From assembly GCF_000421405.1 (NCBI RefSeq), contig NZ_ATWY01000014.1, forward strand, positions 1 through 64,000: a DNA stretch of 64,000 bases, in the 5' to 3' direction. Below are positions 16,936 to 23,453 of the stretch, in pieces; position 1 is the stretch's first letter; the number at the start of each line of letters is the position of its first letter. This stretch comes from Butyrivibrio sp. NC2007. GTDB taxonomy: Bacteria; Bacillota; Clostridia; Lachnospirales; Lachnospiraceae. The notes beneath the pieces are model-generated. The model ran no database searches. It saw only the letters and a list, made by a program, of their open reading frames with translations, and had not been told where the DNA came from. The position numbers were made by a program, and so were the translations under genes.

Positions 16936-17976
16936 ATGAAAGAGAAAAACAAAGTAAGTATCTTTAACAAGATGAATGATACGAGCCTGCTTCTTACCAT
17001 CACCATTGTTATATTCTTCCTGATGTATATCGGAGCAGTGCTGTTTCAGGGAGGCGGATTCTCAAAGCCTCAGATGTTCTTTAACATCTTGAATGCCAAT
17101 GCGGCACTTATCATTACAGCCTGTGGTATGAGTATTGTAATGATCTCAGGCGGAATCGATATTTCCGTGGGCGGTGTTGTAGCTCTTGTATCAATGTGCT
17201 GCGCAGTATATCTGGATAAAACAGATTCGCCAAGCCTTCTGGTTTCAGTGCTTATAGCCATCGGTATCGGAGTTGCTTATGGACTTGTACAGGGCTTTTT
17301 GGTTGCTGTACTTGATATTCAGCCGTTCATCGTATCTCTCGCCGGAATGTTTTTTGCAAGAGGTATGACAACCATAGTTAATACAGCACCTTTCAATGTA
17401 GAGAATCAGGCTTTCATAGCCCTTAAGGACACACGTGTAAACGTACCTTTCCTTGGTTCCTACAACAAAAAAGGCATATATGTTCCCGCATATATTGAAA
17501 TTGGTGTTATTGTGGCCCTTGTACTTGTGATATTATTATTTGTAGTGCTCAGATGGACCAAGCTTGGAAGGAGCTTTTATGCAGTTGGCGGAAACAAGCA
17601 GAGCGCTCTAATGATGGGTATAAACGTAAGAAGGACCAAGTTCCTGTCACACCTTATCTGCTCTACACTGGCAGGCATCGGAGGATATGTATATTTCCTT
17701 CATGTAGGATCAGGATCTGCAAGCCATGCCATGGGTATGGAGATGAACGCAATTGCTTCCTCCATCATCGGCGGAACACTCTTAACCGGTGGTGTCGGCA
17801 ACATTATCGGAACGTTCTTTGGTGTTCTTTCACTTAGCACCATTCAGAACATCGTTGCCTCTGCAGGACTTGACGAAGCATGGTGGACAGGTATCACCAT
17901 TGCAGCAATGCTCTGCATCTTCCTTCTTATCCAGAGCGTAGTTATGGCTCAGAAAAAGAAAGCTATCAAGGCCTGA
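16936..17976 (+). CDS. sugar ABC transporter permease 2 (YjfF type)
   Basis: A 346-residue BPD_transp_2 permease. Key motifs are GMSIVMISGGIDISVGG and ASSIIGGTLLTGGVGNIIGT. The order binding protein, double ATPase, permease, permease is that of YtfQRT-YjfF-type importers. The substrate cannot be read from the sequence; a pentose, fructose or furanose is plausible from the family. Confidence 0.92.
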   Translation: MKEKNKVSIFNKMNDTSLLLTITIVIFFLMYIGAVLFQGGGFSKPQMFFNILNANAALIITACGMSIVMISGGIDISVGGVVALVSMCCAVYLDKTDSPSLLVSVLIAIGIGVAYGLVQGFLVAVLDIQPFIVSLAGMFFARGMTTIVNTAPFNVENQAFIALKDTRVNVPFLGSYNKKGIYVPAYIEIGVIVALVLVILLFVVLRWTKLGRSFYAVGGNKQSALMMGINVRRTKFLSHLICSTLAGIGGYVYFLHVGSGSASHAMGMEMNAIASSIIGGTLLTGGVGNIIGTFFGVLSLSTIQNIVASAGLDEAWWTGITIAAMLCIFLLIQSVVMAQKKKAIKA

Positions 17977-17992
17977 GGATAATTAAGGGAAC

Positions 17993-19042
17993 ATGAAAAG
18001 ATTTTTTAAACTGATACCTTTGCTGCTCCTGATACCGGCTATTCTGGCCGGTTGCGGGAGTAGCATTCCTTCCGAAAATGCGGAAGAAATATTAGAAACC
18101 CCAAAAGCCGACGATCTCGTTACCGTCGGCTTCTCTCAGTTGGGGGCAGAATCGGACTGGCGAAGTGCAAACACAGACTCCATGTTAAGTGCCTTTACGG
18201 AAGAAGCCGGCTACAATCTGATCTACAAAAACGGTCAGCAGAAACAGGCAAACCAGATCACTGCCATCAGGATGTTTATCCAGCAGGAGGTGGACTACAT
18301 AGTTCTTGCACCTTCTACGGAGGACGGTTGGGAGACCGTGCTGGGAGAAGCCAGAGAAGCCGGCATTCCCGTTATTCTTGTTGACAGAAGAGTAAACACA
18401 GCAGATAAAAATCTCTATTCCTGCTGGGTCGGTTCCGACTTTGAGCTTGAGGGAAAAAAGATGGCAGCCTGGATCAAGGCTTATACCGAGAGCAAGGGAA
18501 TCGCACCTGAGGATCTCCACATAGTTAACATTCAGGGTAACATCGGTTCAACGGCTCAGATAGGCAGAACCAGGGGCCTTGCAAACGCAGCAAGAGACAA
18601 CGGCTGGGACCTCATGGCAGAGGTGAGCGGAGACTTTACCGAGAACAGAGGAAGAGAAGTTATGGGAGCTCTTCTAAAGAGGTTCGATAACATAAACGTG
18701 GTCTACTGCGAGAATGACAACATGGCCATCGGCGCCATTGATGCCATCGAGAGCGCCGGAAGAAAAGCCGGCCCCAACATTCAAAATGGCGAGATCATGG
18801 TTGTATCCTTTGACGGTGTCAACGAGACGGCCCTTGACTACGCAAGACAGGGCAAGATCTCCTGCATCGCTGAGTGTAACCCACTTCACGGACCAAGAGT
18901 TAGAGCCCTTATCGAAGTTCTCAAGATAGGCGAGACTCCCGAGAAATTCAACTACGTTGACGAGATGCTCTTTAGCTCAGTTCCGGGTGTCGACGCCATC
19001 GTAGTAGACGACAAGACCTACAAAGTTGAAAGAGAATACTAA
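17993..19042 (+). CDS. sugar ABC transporter substrate-binding lipoprotein (second)
   Basis: A 349-residue lipoprotein with lipobox LAGC at about 17-20 and a Peripla_BP_4 fold. It parallels the first binding protein in the operon (VGFSQLGAESDWRSANT, DYIVLAPSTEDGWETVL, NIQGNIGSTAQIGRTRG, VVYCENDNMAIGAIDAI), but the two differ widely in sequence. The QLGAESDWR motif is shared with YtfQ-like galactofuranose-binding proteins. It starts 16 bases after the second permease gene. It may widen the substrate range or present ligand to the sensor kinase. Confidence 0.9.
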   Translation: MKRFFKLIPLLLLIPAILAGCGSSIPSENAEEILETPKADDLVTVGFSQLGAESDWRSANTDSMLSAFTEEAGYNLIYKNGQQKQANQITAIRMFIQQEVDYIVLAPSTEDGWETVLGEAREAGIPVILVDRRVNTADKNLYSCWVGSDFELEGKKMAAWIKAYTESKGIAPEDLHIVNIQGNIGSTAQIGRTRGLANAARDNGWDLMAEVSGDFTENRGREVMGALLKRFDNINVVYCENDNMAIGAIDAIESAGRKAGPNIQNGEIMVVSFDGVNETALDYARQGKISCIAECNPLHGPRVRALIEVLKIGETPEKFNYVDEMLFSSVPGVDAIVVDDKTYKVEREY

Positions 19043-19143
19043 TGTGAGTCACCGGGGACGTTTCAGTTTGACTCACTTTGAGACACTGGGGACGTTTCAG
19101 ATTGACTCATTGCGCGCAATGAGTCAGGGGGGACGGTTCTTTT
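19042..19143. repeat. GGGGACG / GAGTCA repeats (three copies)
   Basis: Three units of GGGGACGTTTC or GGGGACGGTTC are each bordered by TGACTCA/GAGTCA. They are in the opposite orientation to the units at 795-895 and 20147-20223. They begin right at the stop codon of the second binding-protein gene and form the left edge of the repeat cluster. Confidence 0.7.
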
Positions 19144-19158
19144 GACTTATAATTGCAG

Positions 19159-19196
19159 AAGATGTGGTAAAAGAGTGCTTTTGCCACATCTTTTTT
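19159..19196 (+). terminator. intrinsic terminator of the sugar-transport operon
   Basis: AAGATGTGG pairs with CCACATCTT around a loop that pairs again (TAAAAG with CTTTTG). A run of six T follows. It lies 117 bases after the operon's last stop, beyond the GGGGACG repeats. Confidence 0.75.
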
Positions 19197-19204
19197 GTTT
19201 TATC

Positions 19205-19336
19205 AGCCCGCCGCCACGAGATTGTAGTTCACATATATACCGGAGTCAATGGCTGCCCGAGCGCCAAAGGGCGGCGCCCAGCGTACTGTCCCTTGACTCC
19301 GGTATCTATGTGAACGATCGGTCACTAAGGCGGGCC
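19205..19336. repeat. 132-nt folded palindromic element, copy B
   Basis: Same length as and closely similar to 6-137. The loop-side block from CCAAAGGGCGGCGCCCAGCG to GACTCCGGTAT is almost unchanged. In the long stem, the C-G pair of copy A (GCTC/GAGC) is a T-A pair here (GTTC/GAAC), and a C-A mismatch of copy A is a pair here. The outer stem GCCCGCC / GGCGGGC is kept. Confidence 0.75.
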
Positions 19337-19380
19337 GATTAAAAGGGGCTGGATAGAAGATGCATCCAGGCGCAACCGGT

Positions 19381-19800
19381 GTTTTCATGTCCCGGATGCG
19401 ATAGAGTGCACATTTGCCACAGATATAGGCTGGATGAAGCCTCTTGTGCTAGCTTTTCTCATGCCCCGGAGACAATAGAGTACGCTTTTGCCACAGATTT
19501 AGGCCAGATGAAACATCTTGTGCAAGCTTTTCTCATGTCCCGGATGCGATAGAGTACACATTTGCCACAAATATAGGCCAGATGAAACATCTTGTGCAAG
19601 CTTTTCTCATGTCCCGGATGCGATAGAGTATACATTTGCCACAGATATAGGCCAGATGAAACGTCTTGTGCAAGCTTTTCTCATGTCCCGGAGGCGATAG
19701 AGTGCACATTTGCCACAAATATAGGCCAGATGAAACATCTTGTGCAAGCTTTTCTCATGTCCCTGAGGAGATAGAGTACGCTTTTGCCACAGATTTAGGC
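19381..19800. repeat. 74-bp tandem repeat array 1 (about 5.7 copies)
   Basis: The unit contains TGTGCAAGCTTTTCTCATG, then CCGGA-GCGATAGAGT, then TTTGCCACA-ATATAGGC. The CTTTTCTCATG anchor recurs at 19453, 19527, 19601, 19675 and 19749, exactly 74 bases apart, with a slightly shortened first copy at 19381. Because 74 is not a multiple of three, the reading frame shifts at each unit; short open frames here look like repeat by-products. No gene is supported. Confidence 0.85.
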
Positions 19801-20100
19801 AAGTAGACACTTTAGCCAAACCTCTGCTTTGGATTGTGGCAGAGAGGTGCTTTTTAGGTGGATTGACAGGTAAAAAGTAGGCATAAGATCTTTTTCCAAG
19901 CCTGAATTTATGGCAGGAAGGAACTTTCTTGGTAGATTGACAGGTAAAAAGCTTGTACAAGATCTTTTTCCAAGCCTGAATTTATGGCAGGGAGTAACTT
20001 TCTTGGTAGATTGACAGGTAAAAAGCTTGCACAAGCTCTTTTTCCAAGCCATAGTTTATGGCAGGATGGTACATTCTTGGCGAATTGACAGGTAAAAAAC
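19801..20100. repeat. 74-bp tandem repeat array 2, inverted relative to array 1
   Basis: The unit contains ATTGACAGGTAAAAAGCTTG, then CAAG-TCTTTTTCCAAGCC, then TTTATGGCAG. Its ATTGACAGG anchor recurs at 19862, 19936, 20010 and 20084, again exactly 74 apart. The unit aligns without gaps to the reverse complement of the array 1 unit at about 43 of 74 positions by hand count, including a 15-base identical core. The two arrays are therefore one family in opposite orientations, meeting near 19800. Confidence 0.8.
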
Positions 20101-20146
20101 TCATGAAGAAAAATGCTCCTCTGATCCGATTCCGGAGGACGTAAAA

Positions 20147-20223
20147 AATGAGTCAAAGTGAAACGTCCCCACTGACTCAAAATGAGTCAAAGTGAAACGT
20201 CCCCGGTGACTCCCCGGTGACTC
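20147..20223. repeat. CGTCCCC / TGACTCA repeats (two copies plus a partial)
   Basis: Two full units of GAGTCAAAGTGAAACGTCCCC are followed by a doubled CCCCGGTGACTC. They are nearly identical to the units at 795-895 and inverted relative to 19042-19143, so the repeat cluster 19042-20223 is bounded by inverted copies. Confidence 0.7.
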
Positions 20224-20247
20224 ATAGAATCCCACAGTGGAACATGG

Positions 20248-20253
20248 TATAAT
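20248..20253 (+). promoter_or_regulatory. -10 element before the TlpA-like gene
   Basis: A perfect TATAAT lies 27 bases before the ATG, just after the last CGTCCCC repeat. The base 17 nt upstream (TAGAAT) is a poor -35 match, so the promoter is only likely. Confidence 0.4.
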
Positions 20254-20280
20254 TATTCAAAACCATGGAGGACGGGATAT

Positions 20281-20892
20281 ATGAGGAAAGCAGCGGTGGT
20301 GCTATTGGCAGCCACACTTTCATTTTGCATAATATCAGGATGCGGAAAGAGCGAACAGCCATCAATAGATCAGCAGACGGCAGATACTCGGAATGTGGAG
20401 ATTCAGGCTACTGAGCAGACCACGGAGATTATTTCTCCCGAGGATGGCCTTGTAAACTACACAGTCAAAGATCTGGATCTCAATGATGTGGCGCTTGCAG
20501 ATTACGTAAAGGGTAACAAGCTCACCATGATCAATATCTGGGGAACCTTCTGCGGACCATGTATTTCAGAGATGCCGGCCTTGGGTGAGATTGAGCGAAG
20601 GTACAAGGATAAAGGCTTTGAGATTGTGGGTCTAACCTGTGATGTATACGATATGTACGGGAACTATGACGAGAGAATAATAGATGACGCCAGGTCAATT
20701 ATAGAAGATACGGGAGTTACCTACCCTGTTCTTGTGGCTCCGTCGCAGCTCATGATGGAAATAGGGCTCCAGTATGTTCCGACAACATATTTCCTCGACT
20801 CAGAGGGCAATGTACTGGGAAACGCTGAGATAGGAAGCAAGACCAGCGTTGAATGGGAAGATGTTATCAACATGTATCTTTCACAGGAATAA
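20281..20892 (+). CDS. TlpA/ResA-like thiol-disulfide oxidoreductase lipoprotein
   Basis: A 203-residue lipoprotein with lipobox ISGC at about residues 18-21 and a thioredoxin-fold domain from about residue 60. The active site is WGTFCGPC (CxxC at about 87-90), followed by EMPALGEIERRY, which is characteristic of TlpA/ResA proteins. The cis-proline loop is YVPTTYFLD. It should reduce or isomerise thiols outside the membrane. GGAGGACGGG precedes the ATG. It is followed by a CD1871A-type mini-protein and a membrane ferredoxin protein, which may supply electrons (inference). Confidence 0.88.
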   Translation: MRKAAVVLLAATLSFCIISGCGKSEQPSIDQQTADTRNVEIQATEQTTEIISPEDGLVNYTVKDLDLNDVALADYVKGNKLTMINIWGTFCGPCISEMPALGEIERRYKDKGFEIVGLTCDVYDMYGNYDERIIDDARSIIEDTGVTYPVLVAPSQLMMEIGLQYVPTTYFLDSEGNVLGNAEIGSKTSVEWEDVINMYLSQE

Positions 20893-20906
20893 TAAGAGAG
20901 GTCATT

Positions 20907-21053
20907 ATGAAAAAGACTCTGCCGACTTACGTGACGCTGATCCTCCTCTTACTTGCCATTGTTTCCTGCATATTTGGCATCAGCAGGGGAGAAGCAAGTA
21001 CCGTGGGTAAAAAAGCAACCAGCATATGCATGGAGTGTATTGGAATTGGCTGA
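20907..21053 (+). CDS. CD1871A family CXXC mini-protein
   Basis: A 48-residue protein. One membrane helix (about 7-24) is followed by a short tail that ends in ICMECIGIG, with a CxxC motif four residues from the end. This matches my memory of the CD1871A family of CXXC-motif mini-proteins (usual ending ICLECIGIG). GAGAGG precedes the ATG. It lies between the TlpA-like and 4Fe-4S genes, so it may be a redox relay or assembly factor; no function is established. Confidence 0.75.
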   Translation: MKKTLPTYVTLILLLLAIVSCIFGISRGEASTVGKKATSICMECIGIG

Positions 21054-21924
21054 TAATGGCTTGAAGAAACACAAAATAATAAGAAAAAGCATCCAGGCCG
21101 GCTGGGGAATCCTTACAAATGGCTATTTCAAAGGTTTCCTTACTGCCTCAATCTATAAAGGCCCCCTTAAGAACTTCTGCATTCCGGGAATGAACTGCTA
21201 TTCCTGTCCGGGGGCTTTGGGAGCATGCCCCATCGGAGCCATGCAGTCCATCTTCGATGGCAGGAAAAGAAAATTTGCCTTTTATGTAGTTGGTTATCTC
21301 GCTGCAATAGGACTACTGGTCGGACGTCTCATCTGCGGATGGCTCTGTCTCTTTGGCCTGATAGAGGAGCTTCTCTACATGATCCCTACACCGAAGATCA
21401 GAATTCCGGAGAAAGTAGACAGACCCTTAAGATATCTTAAATATGTGTTCCTCTTCCTGTTTGTATTTGCACTTCCGTTCTTTTACAGGACAAGTCTTGG
21501 TACAGGAGATCCGTTCTTCTGCAAATATATATGCCCTGTAGGAACGCTGGAAGCAGGTCTTCCCCTTGTGCTTCTGGACAAATCCATAAGATCTGCACTG
21601 GGAGCACTCTTTAACTGGAAGCTGACTATACTTATTGCCTGCATACTGGCTTCAATCTTTATTTACAGGCCTTTCTGCAAGTATATGTGTCCTCTCGGAG
21701 CATTCTATTCCCTGTTCCAGAAGGTGAGCCTTCTCAAGATGTCTTTTGACGAAAATGCGTGTGTAAATTGCGGAACATGTTCCAGAACCTGCAAGATGAA
21801 TGTGAATCCCATAAAGAGCCCAAACAGCGCGGAATGTATCAGGTGTGGCGAGTGTGTTAAAGCCTGCCCAAAGAGTGCGCTGAAGTTTAATGTAATCGAA
21901 AAAAAGAAAAAAGTGTTGACATAG
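21046..21924 (+). CDS. NapH/CcoG-like 4Fe-4S ferredoxin membrane protein
   Basis: A protein of about 292 residues. It has about four membrane helices carrying the paired motifs CGWLCLFG, CKYICPVG and CKYMCPLG, typical of NapH/NosR/CcoG-like membrane proteins. Two C-terminal ferredoxin clusters follow (CVNCGTCSRTCKMNVNP and CIRCGECVKACP). An extra Cys group (NCYSCPGALGACP) lies near the N-terminus. No good ATG exists: TTG at 21046, 10 bases after GGAG and overlapping the mini-protein stop, is my choice; TTG at 21061 is the alternative. It probably passes electrons across the membrane to the TlpA-like lipoprotein. Confidence 0.8.
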   Translation: MADNGLKKHKIIRKSIQAGWGILTNGYFKGFLTASIYKGPLKNFCIPGMNCYSCPGALGACPIGAMQSIFDGRKRKFAFYVVGYLAAIGLLVGRLICGWLCLFGLIEELLYMIPTPKIRIPEKVDRPLRYLKYVFLFLFVFALPFFYRTSLGTGDPFFCKYICPVGTLEAGLPLVLLDKSIRSALGALFNWKLTILIACILASIFIYRPFCKYMCPLGAFYSLFQKVSLLKMSFDENACVNCGTCSRTCKMNVNPIKSPNSAECIRCGECVKACPKSALKFNVIEKKKKVLT

Positions 21925-21944
21925 CCTGACGGTTATGTTAAATT
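21916..21944 (+). promoter_or_regulatory. infC operon promoter
   Basis: A consensus TTGACA at 21916-21921 and TAAATT at 21939-21944 are separated by 17 bases. The -35 overlaps the last codons of the ferredoxin-protein gene. It drives the infC-rpmI-rplT leader. Confidence 0.75.
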
Positions 21945-21954
21945 ATATCAGTGT

Positions 21955-22100
21955 TTGAAAACAAAGCAGAGTATCCACTCTCACCCTGCGGCTTGGCCAG
22001 TAGCGGTTAATATCTTTTCAAATCTAAGCCTGGGGCGAGGATTCTGTAATTGATCATCAGTGGATACATTTGCGAATGTATCCATTTTTTATTCATTTTT
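21955..22100 (+). promoter_or_regulatory. infC leader attenuator (L20/IF3-type)
   Basis: AGTATCCACT at 21970-21979 can pair with AGTGGATAC at 22059-22067 (antiterminator). The latter also forms the 5' arm of a terminator, TGGATACATT-TGCG-AATGTATCCA at 22061-22084, followed by TTTTTT. These two folds exclude each other. In Bacillus the leader of this operon ends transcription when ribosomal protein L20 binds it; this leader has the same mutually exclusive layout, but I cannot confirm an L20 site. Confidence 0.75.
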
Positions 22101-22113
22101 GGAGGGTAAAGCC

Positions 22114-22623
22114 ATTAGCGAGTTATTTATTAACGAACAGATCAGAGCTAAAGAGGTCCGTGTAATTGGTATTGAGGGAGATCAGCTTGGAGTTATGCCT
22201 ATTGCAGACGCCAGGAAGATCGCAGAAGACGAGGGTGTTGACCTTGTCATGATAGCTCCAACTGCTAAGCCACCTGTTTGCAGAGTAGTTGACTATGGTA
22301 AGTTCAAGTATGAGCAGCTTCGTAAAGAGAAGGAAGCTCGTAAGAAACAGAAGACTGTTGAGATCAAGGAGATCAGACTTTCTCCCAACATTGATACCAA
22401 CGATCTGAACACTAAAGTTAATGCAGCCAAGAAGTTCCTTGAGAAAGGAAACAGAGTTAAGATCACACTTCGTTTCCGCGGACGTGAGATGGCACACATG
22501 GGAGCCAGCGTTCACATTCTCACAGATTTTGCAGAGGCACTTTCGGATGTTGCGGTTGTAGAGAAGCAGCCTAAGGTTGAGGGACGTTCAATGACCATGT
22601 TCCTTGCCGAGAAAAAGAACTGA
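22114..22623 (+). CDS. infC: translation initiation factor IF-3, AUU start
   Basis: A 169-residue IF-3, full length, with the N-domain (INEQIRAKEVRVI, then DLVMIAPTAKPPVCRVVDYGKF), a Lys-rich linker and the C-domain (EIRLSPNIDTND, then VKITLRFRGREMAH). The start is ATT at 22114, seven bases after GGAGGG. No ATG or GTG lies in a suitable place. The AUU start is the family's known autoregulation device: IF-3 discriminates against its own start codon. It is first in the operon with rpmI and rplT. Confidence 0.95.
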   Translation: MSELFINEQIRAKEVRVIGIEGDQLGVMPIADARKIAEDEGVDLVMIAPTAKPPVCRVVDYGKFKYEQLRKEKEARKKQKTVEIKEIRLSPNIDTNDLNTKVNAAKKFLEKGNRVKITLRFRGREMAHMGASVHILTDFAEALSDVAVVEKQPKVEGRSMTMFLAEKKN

Positions 22624-22723
22624 TCATTAGCCAGAAATATTTGGTTAAAGATAAATATGATATAGGTTAATACAGAGAAATCCGTATATCATAACTAAGC
22701 GTAGAGTATAGGAGGAAATAGCA

Positions 22724-22921
22724 ATGCTGAAGATGAAGACAAAGAGAGCAGCTGCCAAGAGATTCAAAGTTACAGGCACAGGAAAGCTCATGAGAAACAA
22801 AGCGTATAAGCGCCACATCTTAACAAAGAAGTCCACAAAGAGAAAGAGAAATCTTAGACATGCCGGACTTGTTGACGCTACAAATGTAAAGACAATGAAG
22901 CAGATTCTTCCTTACGCATAA
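22724..22921 (+). CDS. rpmI: 50S ribosomal protein L35
   Basis: A 65-residue basic protein with the bL35 signature [18 protein letters not shown] and a C-terminal helix-rich region. The usual Pro-2 is Leu here. AGGAGG precedes the ATG. It is second in the infC-rpmI-rplT operon, 100 bases after infC. Confidence 0.95.
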   Translation: MLKMKTKRAAAKRFKVTGTGKLMRNKAYKRHILTKKSTKRKRNLRHAGLVDATNVKTMKQILPYA

Positions 22922-22981
22922 TCTTTGCAGGAAGAAACTTAAGTCAGGTATATTTTTGATTATTTATAGGAGGATTTAAAG

Positions 22982-23338
22982 ATGGCAAGAGTTAAAGGCG
23001 CATTAAATGCCAAGAAGAAGCACAATAGAGTACTTAAGCTCGCTAAGGGCTATAGAGGAGCAAGATCAAAGCAGTACAGAGTTGCTAAGCAGTCTGTTAT
23101 GAGAGCACTTACTTCAGCATTCGCTGGACGTAAGCAGAAGAAGAGAGATATGAGATCTCTTTGGATCACACGTATCAACGCTGCAGCAAGAATCAACGGC
23201 CTTTCATACAGCAACATGATGCACGGCCTCAAGCTTGCAGGTGTTGACATCAACAGAAAGATGCTTGCTGAGCTTGCAGTTAACGATCCTGATGGATTCA
23301 AGACACTTGCAGAGCTTGCAAAAGAGAAGATCGCATAA
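22982..23338 (+). CDS. rplT: 50S ribosomal protein L20
   Basis: A 118-residue bL20 of full length: [40 protein letters not shown] and [17 protein letters not shown]. It is essential for 23S rRNA folding and, in Firmicutes, represses its own operon by binding the leader. It is last in the operon and is followed by an intrinsic terminator. Confidence 0.96.
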   Translation: MARVKGALNAKKKHNRVLKLAKGYRGARSKQYRVAKQSVMRALTSAFAGRKQKKRDMRSLWITRINAAARINGLSYSNMMHGLKLAGVDINRKMLAELAVNDPDGFKTLAELAKEKIA

Positions 23339-23388
23339 TATTATTGGAAACTTTTATTGAATAAATAGTTTTTTAATAGTAAAATTAA

Positions 23389-23422
23389 GGAGTCTGAAGA
23401 TATAAATTCAGATTCCTTTTTT
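23389..23422 (+). terminator. terminator of the infC operon
   Basis: GGAGTCTGAA at 23389-23398 pairs with TTCAGATTCC at 23407-23416 with one G-T wobble, followed by seven T. Confidence 0.85.
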
Positions 23423-23453
23423 ATTTGATCAAATGTTAAACGGAGGCGATACT

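Noticed and set aside
19518..20180. Several 60-117 residue frames across the 74-bp arrays on both strands
   Set aside because: The unit length is not a multiple of three, so each frame is a mix of the three unit translations. Array 1 and array 2 translations look related only because the DNA units are related. No ribosome binding sites precede them.
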